64,000 nt of DNA, taken from Hydractinia symbiolongicarpus (lineage: Eukaryota > Cnidaria > Hydrozoa > Anthoathecata > Hydractiniidae). Location: positions 17,043,001-17,107,000 of the forward strand of contig NC_079875.1 in NCBI RefSeq assembly GCF_029227915.1. Reading direction: 5' to 3'. Made by a program: the position numbers and the translations under genes. This document shows positions 22,135 through 34,010 of this stretch, in pieces. Positions within the stretch are counted from its first letter, which is position 1; each line of letters starts with the position of its first letter. Under the pieces are notes generated by a model. It did no database searches. It was not told the origin of the DNA and was given only the letters and a program-made list of their open reading frames with translations.

Positions 22135-22397
22135 GGTCCTTTATGAGGCAATCCCAGTGTAAAAATCAGCAATGCAGTATAACACTTCCCACCCCAGTAA
22201 ATTCTTGCGTTGGTTTGCCGCAGGAAATTTGAAACCGTTTCTAAGTAGTGATTGGTTTCCATAGAGATAATAAATAAACTAAAGTGTATATCACGGAACG
22301 AGAACAAACAAACTTGTTCTTGCCGTAAATTTAACGGCATACGAAAATTTTTGTTAATGGCGGCCTATGAGCACGAGATACATTGCTAAACAAAACC
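22135..22397. promoter_or_regulatory. Divergent promoter region, ODF3-like and MRPL20
   Basis: Only 263 bases separate the start codons of the two head-to-head genes, so both transcription starts and the core promoters must lie here or just inside the first exons. No TATA box is apparent near either start. An ATTGG (CCAAT on the minus strand) occurs near 22250. A short shared region of this sort is usual for bidirectional promoters. Confidence 0.7.
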
Positions 22398-25300
22398 ATG
22401 CAACTTTCGTATATTCACATGGTTCGTGCAGGGCCTTTTAAGAGAATCGTCAGGAAGGCAAAAATATTTGCGTTAGCTAAGGTATCTAATTTTTTATGGA
22501 CAATTTTGTCATCAGAATTTCTACGAATTATTTGTCTACAAAATTTCAGACTAATTGGGGGGCATGATTGATTCTGCATGTTTTGCTAGCTGCATTGAGG
22601 GAAGATAAAAATACCGAGCTAGCAATGGATAGGTATTTATAATGCTCCCTCCCTCTCCAAAAGTGACGAATCTGACATCGTAGTGCCACAAGATTTAGCA
22701 CAAATAATAGTGTCTGATAAACCAGGGTGCCGATATAAGCCTTCATATGCTGTTTAAAGTTTGGTTTTTTGAAAAAAAAAATTCAAGTAATTGCATTTCA
22801 GGAATGCTTTGGGTCAGTTCTGGAAAGTGCACCGGTTTCGCGGGACAACCGTCAATTTAATTCCAAAAGTCGCCCAAACTCACCCTTTATGCGGAGGCCT
22901 TGCGGCTTATTGGCACTCTCTTTCTGATAATAGTGTCTGGAAACTCCAACTCCTACAAAGTTCAGCAATAATTCTTTTCCACTCTTCAATATTATTTTGA
23001 TCACTACCAGAAAAGTGGTTCTTCTCATCATCCTCAATTTCTCTAACCAAAACTTCACAGTAATGGTAATAAGTTGTTAGGACTGATTACCGGTACGAGG
23101 GTGCCCATAAGCCGCATACGCCGTAAAAAGTGCGGGTGTTTTCGGGTGAGTTCAGCGTTTTAAAAAATTAAGGTATTTGCCCGAAAAAACCCGTATAGTA
23201 CCGAACAATGCCCGAAAAAAAAATATTCACCATAAATGACTCTTGAAGAATTATTTAAAAAAGTATAAATATTAAAATGAACTAACTATATGGTAGCTAA
23301 GTTCTTAAAAGAACTGTTTTTTATGGTTTTTGATAAGATTTACTTGATAAGTAACTTATATATATACTTTATTACCTTCTTTCTCTTCAAGCGCGTTCTT
23401 TCAACTGTCGTCCGCCATGTTTATGTTGCAAGGTGTTGCATTTCGGGAATGTTCCGAGCGTGCTCGAGAAAGTGTGGCGGTTTCGGCGGACAACCGTCAA
23501 TTTAATTTGATAATTTGCCCGAACTCGCCCTTATATATGCAGGTGTTTGCGGCTTATCGGCACCCTCTTTTACTGGTTACAGCCTTTCCGGTTATAATTT
23601 CTCACTTTCACAGCAAGTGTTAAGTTGGTAGGGCTGGTTTACTGGATTGGTACAGTCTTCATGTGCTGTCTTATACCTTTTGACTCTCTTTGTTTGTTAT
23701 AATTAAACTCAGGGACCTAGAAATAGTTTGAGTTATTTTATCCTGCACTTGGTGTTGCAGCGCCCTATATTATGGCTTATTTCAAAGATTAAACAGTGCT
23801 GGACACTTACAATTAAAAATAAAGATAAATTTGAACCACCTGCGTGTGACAAATAGCCTTCACTAATGAGACCTAGGAATAGTACAATTTCAACTTGGCT
23901 TCTTGGAAATGAAAAAAAATTAAACAAAAAAAAAACGGATGTGGGTAATTTAAATTTCTAGGGCATAGGAAGTCAATTGGTTGATGTTTTTAGTTACAAC
24001 TTATTTGCTAGAAACTACAAGGTACAAAGGCAGTTCAATGGCGTTTTAGTAATTTATCCTACTGCCAGATAGCATTAATTCCCTCTTTTCTTTGTGTTGT
24101 TAGCAAAATCATGATTTTTCATGCTGCGTTGGCTTCTTTGCTTTTGTTTTGATTTGGGTTTTATATTGTCAGGTTATGGGAACCTTTTTTTCTCGTTTAA
24201 TTCTGTTTTTGTTATACAAAATTACTGCTGGAAAAATTTCAGGAAACTTCTGAATGAGTTCTGGAATTTACCTTTAGAGAATTAAGTGGCTAATCTGTTA
24301 TAATATGTAGGTGCGATACAACTACAAAGATATTTTCCTTTTTGTAGGGTTTTCGAGGACGTCGTAAGAACTGCTACAGTTTAGCGGTAAGAAGCGTACA
24401 CAAAGCATTGCAAAGGCAGTACATGAGTAGAAAGTTAAAGAAGAGAGACATCAGAAAAGTAAGAGTTTCTTTTACCGCGTTTAGGATTTCACCAGTGATT
24501 TCGCCACATTTTGCTTGGATAAATACTCAGTAAAATATAGGTTTTCCCTTTTTTTGAAAGTTGTAGCTGAGTTTGGTTGTCAACAAGCAAGGGAATAAAG
24601 TCAAAAACCCTTTATCAATGCTAACACAACTTCCACTAAGGAACATAAATAGGAAAAGTAAGATAAGGAACTCATTTTACTTGTATGGCAGAACCCAATT
24701 TATAGTAGGAACCAGGACCATATCGATGTACCTGACCTTTTATACGGCCCTGGGTCTTTTTATAGCGTCCTGGGCTCTCCGATAGGGTCCTGGGTTCCAG
24801 TTTTCCGGTATGAAAATTGTAGTTATCATCTTGTATAAAATTATTTAAAATGTTGTTTTAATTTTGAGATGAAGCATTAACTCTTCCTATAGCTACCATA
24901 GGCACATACCCAGTATTTAGATTTCTTGTATTTTTTAGTTATGGATACAAAGAATCAATATGAGTGCAAGAGAACATAATGTACCTTATTCGATGTTCAT
25001 CAAAAATATGCATGAGGTAAATATATTTACGAAGCACCTTTTTCTCGTTTGTATTGTGTGTTTGTGGTGATTGCACTGAAAAGTGAATTATAAAATACTC
25101 AGTTAAACTCTATTTACACTGGGATTTTTTGGTATCAAATATTCATAAAAGTGTGGGATGACTTTAACCTCCACCTCGAATAACTTTCGAAGGTCTTAAA
25201 CTCTGTTGATTAAACTCGCATGATAATAGAAAAAACAATAAAATAGTCAAAAAGGAAAGGACACCAAGTTTTAGTACCATTGGATTAGTATTTTAGCCAG

Positions 25301-26775
25301 GACATACGACTGTATCTATCATCCGCCATTTATACTTTGTCTCCAGTTACACATGTTATTTAGTATTACAGGATATTAGACCTCCAAGAGAACATTTACT
25401 GCCTTGCTTTTTTGTCTGTTCTAAAAGTCAGAGCAATCACAACGAAATTTCTTACCTCAGGAAAAGCCAGTAAAATGATCAGAGAATTGCATATGGTGTG
25501 GATCAGGCAAATTTCTGATACGCGATGCCAGCTATTTCAATTCAATTCTGAAATACAGAAAAATAGTTTTTGTGTTTCACCTAGAAAATAGATTTCTCCA
25601 CTTTTTAACAAGTTTGTAAAATGCCTTCTTGATTTTTTTTTCGCGAAATTTCTTTACATTTCTGTCTTGTGAGATGTAGAAAATAATTTTTTTTTCATTC
25701 GTGAAATCGCGAACATATAGGTAAACAAAGTAAACAGCGAAAAAGATGTTGCCAGCAAAAAAAACACCGATCGGTCGAACTAAAACTTTTAAATAAATTA
25801 TTTTTATTTCTAGAGCAACATTTTGTTAAATCGAAAGATGCTATCAGAATTAGCAATTCACGAGCCAAGGACTTTCCATGTAAGTGACACAGTTATTGAA
25901 CTACGGTGTATTTTTTCTGTTTTGTTTTTGCTGTCTCTTAATGGAAATTGAGTTGTGACCTGGTACTTGAGTTGCTAAAACGCCTTATAAGTCGCTATGA
26001 AGGAAATCAAACAGTTAAAAATATTATCTAAAACCCTACTGCTAATTACCCAATTTACCCATTCACCCACCCAATTCCCCCATTCACCCACCCAATTTTC
26101 ACACCCACCAATTTACCCACTAAAGTCACCCAGCCAATTTACCCAGCCAATTTACCCAGCCAATTTACCCACCCAATTCACACCCACCTAATTCACTCAC
26201 CAAATTCACCCACTAAAATTGCCTGAAATACGCTTTGAGTATGCATAATGTTAAAACTAATTTTGATGGTCTGATATTGCATTTGATATGAACACTGCAG
26301 TAGTCTATTACTTGCCCTGGTTACATGTTCCATTTTTAAATAGTGCAGTTCCAAGCTGCTTTTTCTTATCACTAACCTTTTTCTCTTTTTAATTATATGG
26401 GAAAATTCTCAGACTTGGAAATACGCTTATTATACGCTTACTTGTTTAAGAATCCGAGGTTAAGTGTGCCTATATGCTTTACGAGTGTATCTAAGGAAAA
26501 ACAAAACATTTGAATTCAATTTCCCTTTGACTTGGTATGCATTTTTAAAACCTTGACTTTATGCGTAAATTATATTCAGTATTAGTTCTGCTAAAGTTGT
26601 GTAGTAATCTTGCAGATTTGAGTGCGTCTGTTTATAAATTTGCTGCTCATGAAAAACTACGCTTAATAGTTGTTTTTATATATTTTTTTTCTTAAAAGCT
26701 ACTTTTGATTTTTAGGCTTTATCTCAATTAGCCAAAGATAAGCAGAAGGACGGCTTATTAGCTGCGCTTGATTAA
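22398..26775 (+). CDS. MRPL20: Mitochondrial large-subunit ribosomal protein bL20m
   Basis: It is a structural protein of the mitochondrial ribosome large subunit that binds rRNA during assembly. Exons: 22398 or 22419-22481, 24348-24458, 24939-25016, 25814-25879, 26716-26775; all GT-AG, all phase 0. Translation gives 132 residues from the first ATG (MQLSYIHMVRAG) or 125 from the second (MVRAGPFKRIVRKAK); the choice cannot be settled here. Family landmarks are GFRGRRKNCYSLAVRSVHKA, the basic helix SRKLKKRDIRK, LWIQRINMSAREH, LNRKMLSELAIHEPRTF and ALSQLAKD. Bacterial L20 shares the RGRR...Y..A signature. Mitochondrial L20 of mammals is about 149 residues, so this one is slightly short at the C-terminus. 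Introns 1 and 4 carry a MITE pair and a minisatellite. Confidence 0.94.
22724..22919. mobile_element. MITE with AGGGTGCC ends, copy A
   Basis: The left end AGGGTGCCGATATAAGCC and the right end GCGGCTTATTGGCACTCT are imperfect inverted repeats. An internal phrase GGACAACCGTCAATTTAATT is shared with the longer copy at 23098-23566. It is non-coding, inside MRPL20 intron 1. Confidence 0.75.
23098..23566. mobile_element. MITE with AGGGTGCC ends, copy B
   Basis: It begins AGGGTGCCCATAAGCCGCA and ends TGCGGCTTATCGGCACCCT, with further GGGCGAGTT-like inverted pairs inside each end. It is longer than copy A by central sequence, so copy A is an internal deletion derivative or the two differ by insertion. 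No ORF is apparent. Confidence 0.8.
26037..26215. repeat. Low-complexity minisatellite in MRPL20 intron 4
   Basis: Irregular tandem copies of ACCCACCCAATTCACC/ACCCAGCCAATTT, pyrimidine-rich on the plus strand. The short ORF through it is an artefact of the repeat. Confidence 0.85.
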
Positions 26776-26944
26776 CCGAGAACATGAGTCAAATAACATT
26801 ATGGTAACACAAACGTGTATATTTGTAGATAAATGGAAAATATATTCTTTTATACATGAAGACATAATTTTAGCGGTTGTAAGAGTCTTCAGTGATCATT
26901 ATGTAACATGCGTGTTATATACCGCTGCACTTTTGTTTACTGTT

Positions 26945-27245
26945 GTCATCTCGTGTACCATCATTGCAATGATTTTTACCTTGGTCATTTTGTCTACCGT
27001 TGCGATGCTTTTTACCGTGGTCATTTTGTCTACCGTTGCGATGTTTTTTTACCGTGGTCATTTTGTTCACCGTTGCGATGTTTTTTTACCGTGGTCATTT
27101 TGTTCACCGTTGCGATGCTTTTTACCGTGGTCATTTTGTCTACCGTTGCGATGCTTTTTACCGTGGTCATTTTGTCTACCGTTGCAATGTTTTTTTACCC
27201 TGGTCATTTTGTCTACCGTTGCGATGCTTTTTACCGTGGTCCCCG
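26945..27245. repeat. 36-38 bp tandem array downstream of MRPL20
   Basis: About eight copies of a unit starting TTGCGATGCTTTTTACCGTG and continuing GTCATTTTGTCTACCG. Copies differ mainly in the length of the T run (36-38 bases) and by CTACCG versus TCACCG. The array is open in several frames on both strands because of its period, not because it is coding. It starts 170 bases after the MRPL20 stop and may fall in its 3' UTR. Confidence 0.9.
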
Positions 27246-27984
27246 TGTACCATTGCCGCAGTTTAACAATTAACATACCTTCTTTTTTTTCTGTCGCAGA
27301 GTGGAAACTTGGATTTGAACCCATGTTTTTAAGTTCTCTTTTTTAGAAGGACGCATATTTTTTAAAATACGCGTATTTTTAAAAATACGAAATTCGTGTT
27401 TTTAAAAAATACAAAATGCGTATTTAAAAAAAAAATAATAATCTATTGTTTCAAAGATGCGAATTGATACGCTTTCAAAATAGAAGTGGTCACATCTTGC
27501 TAGGAAAAATTCAGATAAAATTACTTTCGCGAAAACATTCTGTCAAAAGGAAAATACTCACCTTATATTGAAGAAGGTCACAGTTATTTTTTCTTTTTTT
27601 CTATATTACTTTATTCAGTTCAGGTTTATGGCAAATACTCCCTTGGGCGTGAATGGTGTTTGTGGCATTTGGGCGTAAAATATTCAATTATAACGTATGT
27701 TACCTAAGTATAGAATTTCAATAATTAAGGAAATCACGCCTTTTTTAGGAAATTCGAAAAATATGATATAGAGCTTTTAAAAATTGGGGTGGCAAACGAT
27801 CTTCTTAAAAATTTTTCCAGAAGAAACGTTTTGGCCATTCTGTCGGTTAACTGGCCTCGTGTTATTATTAAACTGCCAGATACAGTGTTTTCACTCCCTA
27901 CTTGAATAAAAACCGAAATGTCACCAAAATAAAAGGATATAAAGATTGGATATTTTTAGTTAATTTAATATTTATAATTGTTTA

Positions 27985-28262
27985 CGGACCGGTAGCCTTT
28001 AACCGACTGGTAGCCTTGTGGCTTACTGACGGAAGGTCTTGGGTTCAAATCTCTGCCGAGTCATGCCAGTGAATCTATCCTTTCTGCTTAGCGTTCAGTA
28101 TGAGAATAGGATTGATATCTGAGTCGATTTTCTAGCGATTGCTGTGCTTGTACGACTTTCGTAGCTCAAATGGGAGCTTTAAATGCAGTTCGCAGGACCT
28201 TCGTTGATAGCAGTACCAATAGGAACTGAAGATGCTATCCTGGGTAAAGAATTTTAATAATA
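27985..28262 (+). mobile_element. tRNA-derived SINE
   Basis: A box TAGCCTTGTGG (28011-28021) and B box GGTTCAAATCT (28042-28052) are spaced as in tRNA genes. The body contains CGTAGCTCAAATGGGAGC (28160-28177), a block shared with the SINE at 19505-19790 although the heads differ. The tail is a short AT-rich run with TAATAATAATAG. Confidence 0.8.
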
Positions 28263-30119
28263 ATAGTTAAAATTGTGATATGTACTTGTATTTTGTTTTC
28301 CTTTAATTTTTCCAAAACATGGTTAGCCAAAATGTTGGTCGACCTCCTTTATACCCATGATATTCTCACGGGTCGGTTATGTGTTTTGTATGTTGCATCC
28401 TTATCTACGTTTGTCACAGCTTTTATCCGCATCCTTTTATTAGATTTTTCTGATTTTTTGGATTTGCAAAAAAATTATTATAATGACGCCAACAGGCCTT
28501 AACCTACCCCCAAGTTAACCATAAATAAGGTCTTTTTGCTCTAGCCATTTTTGTAAATATTTAAAGAAATTAAACCTTGTAACATTTATATAAGGGCGAA
28601 AATAATCTCTCTATCTCGACTACTCTCTATCTCGAACTTCCTCCTTATCTCCAATACTCTCTATCTCGACTACTCTCTATCTCGAACTTCTCTCTATCTC
28701 GAATTAAAGTCTCGGTCCTTTTGTGGTCCGCCTAAAGTATTTTTCTTTCTTTATATCGAACTTTCTCTATCTCAAACAAAGTTGGTCCCTTGCGTGTGCG
28801 AGATAGAAAGATTCCACTGCATCTAAAAAAAATTTATCGTCTAAAAATGCTTTACTGTTTATGTTCGTATTTGATATTCGCGTGCAATCATTAAGTCGTT
28901 AATATTTCGATATTGTGTTTTACGTAAACTGTGTTGGCGAGCCTTAAAATTACAATATAAATAAATATTCTAAGCTGGCAGTTATCTTAAAATATTGGTC
29001 TGTTTCCATGACAACTGACACATGTGTCAAATTCACGTCAAGCTTAATTAATTTGGAAAAAATTTTGTGGATGTGTGCGTATTGTAATATTATTTTTATA
29101 CTTTTCGTTTATTAACTTTATTTTATTTGGCATGCGATCAAAATAATCTTTAAACAATAGCATATTATCATCATTTGATGGAATAAAATATATTTTTAGC
29201 TGGATTTACTATTTTTAAAGATGTTACTTCACAGTGTTGTCCTGGACACTTTGTCTGTTGTATGGTCGCTGTGCATGATAGGACATGTGAAACCATAACC
29301 TTGATCGAGTTGTGTGATAGAACACTTCATTTACTATCTATATTTATCATGTCTATAATCAACTTCCCCAAAACCTTTTATAAAGGCCGACGAAACAGGG
29401 GTGCTGGCAACCTCTTCCCAGGACTGTTTGCATCTCAGCTGCGCTGCGCTTTCGACGCCACGGTAAAAAGTGCTGGGGCGAGCTTGGGGTGCTGGATGGA
29501 GGATCTTGTCCTGCTTGTAAAATTGTAAGTCTCCTTAGTCTTCCTAGTATTGGCCTGTCCACTTTCAAAAAAACTCGTCGGGCATAGGTCCTATTTGTTA
29601 AGGCCAGGTGGCAGTTTATATTACTTTTGTGGTCATTTATTGTGAGTCATTTTTGTAGTACGTGAAACTGGTTTCACTTTCGAAATTTGTTCATTCATTG
29701 CATGAAATTGCACCATAGTTTGTCCAATTGTCAATTTGATTCGATTTTCATCATTTTTGAATTTGACATTTTGATGTCATCAAGGTTTTGATTTGGAGTT
29801 TCGTCATTAAACGTAGCCATTTTAATTGGTTTCGATTTAAAAAGACAATCGACATTGACAAAAATTAAAATCGTCACTACAATAATTTTTTACTTTTATT
29901 TCTTTGTCTTTTGTCCTCTATTTTAGTTGCTATTACAGTATTCGTTAGCCAAATAAAATATTTCACGTCACAAAAATGCTGAATGGTTAGTTTCTATGAA
30001 CTTCTTACATCCGCACATTTCCTCATACCATGAGTGCAAAGAAAGTTGGAGATGATAATCTAATTAACTAACGCTTCACTAAAATTTTTTTCTGCCAAGT
30101 TTATGTTACATAAAAATAC
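28263..30119. other. Gene-free stretch with a pyrimidine-rich minisatellite
   Basis: At 28605-28790 the phrase CTCTCTATCTCGAACTTC and shorter forms CTCTATCTCGAC repeat about ten times. The rest shows no conserved coding segment. A GC-richer patch at 29385-29535 is probably another short repeat; I could not classify it. Confidence 0.55.
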
Positions 30120-30234
30120 ATCCTCGTCCTCAGGGTCTCTTACCCAAACTTGTTCCCAGGGCATTTTGTCTTGTTGATGAACACTCCGTAATAACGGCTC
30201 AGGGCCCACAATACCCTGGGGACGAGGATGTCTG
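30120..30234. mobile_element. MITE, CCTCGTCCCCAGGG family
   Basis: The left end CCTCGTCCTCAGGG and right end CCCTGGGGACGAGG are inverted repeats. The middle (TCTTGTTGATGAACACTC, GTAATAACGGCTCAGGG) also occurs, diverged, in the member at 33905-34010. Confidence 0.75.
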
Positions 30235-30787
30235 TTATCCCCTGAGCCGTTTTACAAAGTGACTAATGCCGCTATCAAATTAACGAGAAAGAAACATGCC
30301 CTGCGAATGAGGGCAATATAAATAGTGCAGCTTTAGAAATAATTTCCATATACTCTTTTTATTGCCCTGACTACCAAAATGTTCCATCATGCCATGCTCT
30401 GGAAACATGGGGGATTTGGTATTTCTTTTTTTTTATTGCTTTGCATATGTTTTTGCTCGATATTCAAAAGCACAGACACTGATTTTTTTACCAGGAGTTA
30501 TGCGTAAGCCAAGGAAAAATTGCCTACTCTGAATTTTACAGTTTTATGGGGGTTTGAACTACGTTCTTTTTTGTAATGTTTAAAAACTAGCACGAATGAG
30601 ATAGGTCGTGGGCGACAATTTTTTTTCTATTTTTCACAAGAAAGCACACACGCCGAGTATTTTGTTAAACTTTTGTTTAAATTTTGCAAACACCAATTGT
30701 TGTGAGAACCAACTAAATTTGCACAAAATTTACGAGTTAGGATTTCGAGAGATTTTATTTATTGCGGAAACAGATTTATGACATTGT

Positions 30788-32110
30788 TGAATTTCCGCGC
30801 CCGAAGGCGTAGGAAATTCTTTAAAACCGTCGTTTTTTTCTTTCGGAGCATTTTTTGAGAAAAAATCGACCCTGGGATTTCACGTTGGTCCGTCACAGAT
30901 GTAAACTTCGTACCCAAGCTCCTTAACTACTGGGAAGTCTAGTATTGACGCTTCAGGCCAAAATTGGTATTTGTTTTCGACAAAATTTGGCACAGTTAAC
31001 AAAAAAGTATGCTGAACATAATGGTGACATAATAATTTTGATTTTTGTCACCTAAATGTCATTTTAGGCCAAAATTGGTCCAAAAATTAGAACTACTTTA
31101 TTTTCAACAAAATTTGGCACAGTTAACAAAAAAAGTATGCTGAACATAATGGTGACATAATAATTTTGGTTTTTGTCACCTAAATGTCATTTTAGGCCAA
31201 AATTGGTCCAAAAATTAGAACTACTTTATTTTCAACAAAATTTGGAACAGTTAACAAATAAAGTATGCTGAACATGATGGTGACATCAAAATTTTGATTT
31301 CTTCTTACCTAAATGTCATTTCAGGTCAAAATTGGTCCAAAAATTAAAACTACTTTATTTTCAACAAAATCTGGCACTGTAAACAAATAAAGTATGCTGA
31401 ACATAATGGTGACATCAAAATTTTGATTTCTTGTTACCTAAATGTCATTTTAGGCCAAAATTGGTCCAAAAATTAAAACTACTTTATTTTTGACAAATTT
31501 TGGCACAATTAACAAAAAAAGTATGGTGAACATGATGGTGACATCAAAATTTTGGTTTTTTGCCACCTTAAATGTCATTTTAGGCCAAAATTGGTCCAAA
31601 AATTAAAACTACTTCATTTTCAACAAAAATTGGCAAAATTAACAAAAAAAAGTATGCTGAACATAATGGTGACATCAAAATTTTGATTTTTGTCACCTAA
31701 ATGCCATTTTAGGCCCAAATTGGTCCAAAAATTAAAACCACTTCATTGTCGACAAAAATTGACACAGTTAATAAAAAAAGTATGCTGAAAATGATGGTCA
31801 CATCAAAATTTTGATTTTTTGTCAACTAATGCCGTTTAAGACCATAAACGTTTCAATCACAAGACTTTCAACCATGAATGATAGGCTGTATTTTTTGTTA
31901 GCAATTTCTTTTAAAATGTGAGTTTATTATGACACGTTTCGTTTTGTTTGCGTTTGTTGTAAGATATAATGTCACTGATGGGCTTCATCTTCAGAGGTTC
32001 ATGCACCAAACCCCTTCGAATGTTTGGCACAATAACACAACGAATTAGCAGGTTTTCATCAAATATTTTGGTAGCGCGCGGAAATTCTTAGAGCCCCCAG
32101 GGCTTCTTGT
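30788..32110. mobile_element. Helentron-like element with ~129 bp tandem array, copy 2
   Basis: It has the same ends as copy 1: GAATTTCCGCGC at the left and GCGCGGAAATTC at 32076-32087, followed by the AGCCC/GGGCT hairpin and TTCTTGT. The 12-base inverted repeat is perfect here. Monomer starts (AGGCC) fall at 30955, 31066, 31194, 31323, 31452, 31582 and 31711, so after a shorter first unit of 111 bases the spacing is 128-130. This copy has one more monomer than copy 1 and about 32 bases near 31970 that copy 1 lacks. The two are otherwise nearly identical. Confidence 0.78.
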
Positions 32111-33904
32111 TGTTTTTTATTTTACATTCGCGGAACTTTAAGTAGGAAGCAAAAAATAAAGTCTGTGAAAGTTCAAATTGGTGTATCTATTAATTCGCTT
32201 TTTAAAAATAGGAAAAAAAAAACTAAATTTTTGTGCGAACTTTTTTTGCGGAATTCAGGGCTCCCATAAAAACAATGATTTGCAATAATTAATGTAGTCA
32301 AAAACATTCGCGAATAATAATTTTCGCAAATATTTTCATTTACAAGGATTGTGACAAAAATCTCCCTTTTTTATTAGAACAGGTTAAACACCGCACGTCA
32401 CGAGTGACCTGCATACAGAGGGACGGCGACACGATTTTTGAATGTGGAAGAGTCAGGAAATGGCATCTATCCACCATGTGGATTTCAGAGTCTTCAAAAT
32501 AGTCTCAAATGTCTTCAATATTGTCAAATAACTTGACTGAGGGGATATGGCCTACAACCCCCTAGTGTCACTGTGTCATAAAAGGTGTAAATTATTGTTT
32601 TTGTGCCTACCTCACCCTCCCTACCTCACTCCCCTTTCTCTCTCTGTTTACATTCATATGTTTGTATGAAACTTCTTCCTTTAAAACTGTGTCAAAATAG
32701 CGCTGACTTTGTTGTCGTGGTATTGTGAAATGGTAAAAGATGTTTCTAAACCACCGCTTTCTTAAGAATTTTCAGACAAGTAGGAAACGAAAACGAGTTG
32801 TAGTATAATTCATTAAAAAATAAAACCCAGGAATGATCTTGACATTTGATTGCGTAATTTTCACAGCAAATGCTTAAATTTTATTAAAAAGTGTCAAAAG
32901 TAAGCAAATTTGGTACTTTTATTAACAATTTTTAACCGATTTTATAAACTTTTTTGCGCATTGATTTGTGTTAATTATGTTTTGTGGTTTGAACTGAATG
33001 TTGAACTGATGTTGGACCCGAAGTATATGCTTAATGTGTTCCTTTAGCAATTTGAGTTAGATAGGTTTATAGTCTTTGTTCCTATAAAATGACAGAGTGA
33101 CATTGCTTTGCTACGTCAACATTTTGCCCAAGGCTCTTTTTTCTTCCCATAACCTGGGATGTCCGAAATTGTCAGAAAAAGAGCCTAAGGACGAGATAGT
33201 TGTTACGCGTACCGTAAGCTGTGAATCAGTAATTCATTCCAAATCATAAATGCCAGCTTACTTTGTGAATCGAGGTGAAATTTTCAGTTAACTGCAACTC
33301 GAGTGTGTTTAACCCGATTACCATTACTTTAGTCACGCCTTGTTGCTCTTTCATACTAAATCCAGGTACAGTTCATGGAAGTTTGCAAAGAGTAGGAAGT
33401 GAATCGCTGGGGGATGACCAGCATGGCAGTCACAAGAAAAAGGTGTTGATTAAAATTAAACAAAATATTTGGTTTAGTTGCACTGTTTACTTGCTCAAAT
33501 CTATGTATTTCTATACACAATTAAAGCTCGAACAGTATTTTGATTAAAAAATAATCGTAGACAATAAACGCTTGTTTGCGTTAAGACTTCCTATTATGTC
33601 TAAAAAAAAATTAATTAACTTTTATAAGATTAGACATTTTAGCAACTAAAGTATAGACTGAAGGTGGCTACAAAAAGTATGACATCATTACTGCCACAAA
33701 GAGCATAGCGTAGCTAACTAACCGATTTTTAGGATACCAAATTAACTGATAAGTTACAAACAAACCCACCCAATGTTTTTTATAAACGTTGCAACACCCC
33801 ATGGTAGTAAAAACAATCCCTCTAGTTAATTATACTTGAGTGAATGATGACATTCGTTTGCGACTCAGGTGCGACTCGTTTAACAGAACACTTTTCGTGC
33901 GACG

Positions 33905-34010
33905 TGGTATCTTGCAACGAGGGCGTTTTGTCTTTTTGATGAATTGATAGTGGTGGCCGCTCCTTAATAACGACTCAAGGTTCACAAGATCCTGGGGACA
34001 AGGTTGAGTA
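33905..34010. mobile_element. MITE, CCTCGTCCCCAGGG family, decayed
   Basis: It starts CAACGAGGGCGTTTTGTC and ends ATCCTGGGGACAAGGTTG; the internal part matches the member at 30120-30234 (GATGAA, TTAATAACGACTCAAGG). Confidence 0.6.

Noticed and set aside
26768-27346. Open frames of 88 to 192 codons on both strands across the 36-38 bp array
   Set aside because: Several frames and both strands are open at once because the unit lacks stops; the composition is that of the repeat and no domain or start context supports coding.
33366-33440. Exon-like stretch between CCAG and AAAAAG|GTGTTG reading GTVHGSLQRVGSESLGDD
   Set aside because: No partner exon before or after it and no known family; AT-rich intergenic sequence produces such cases by chance.
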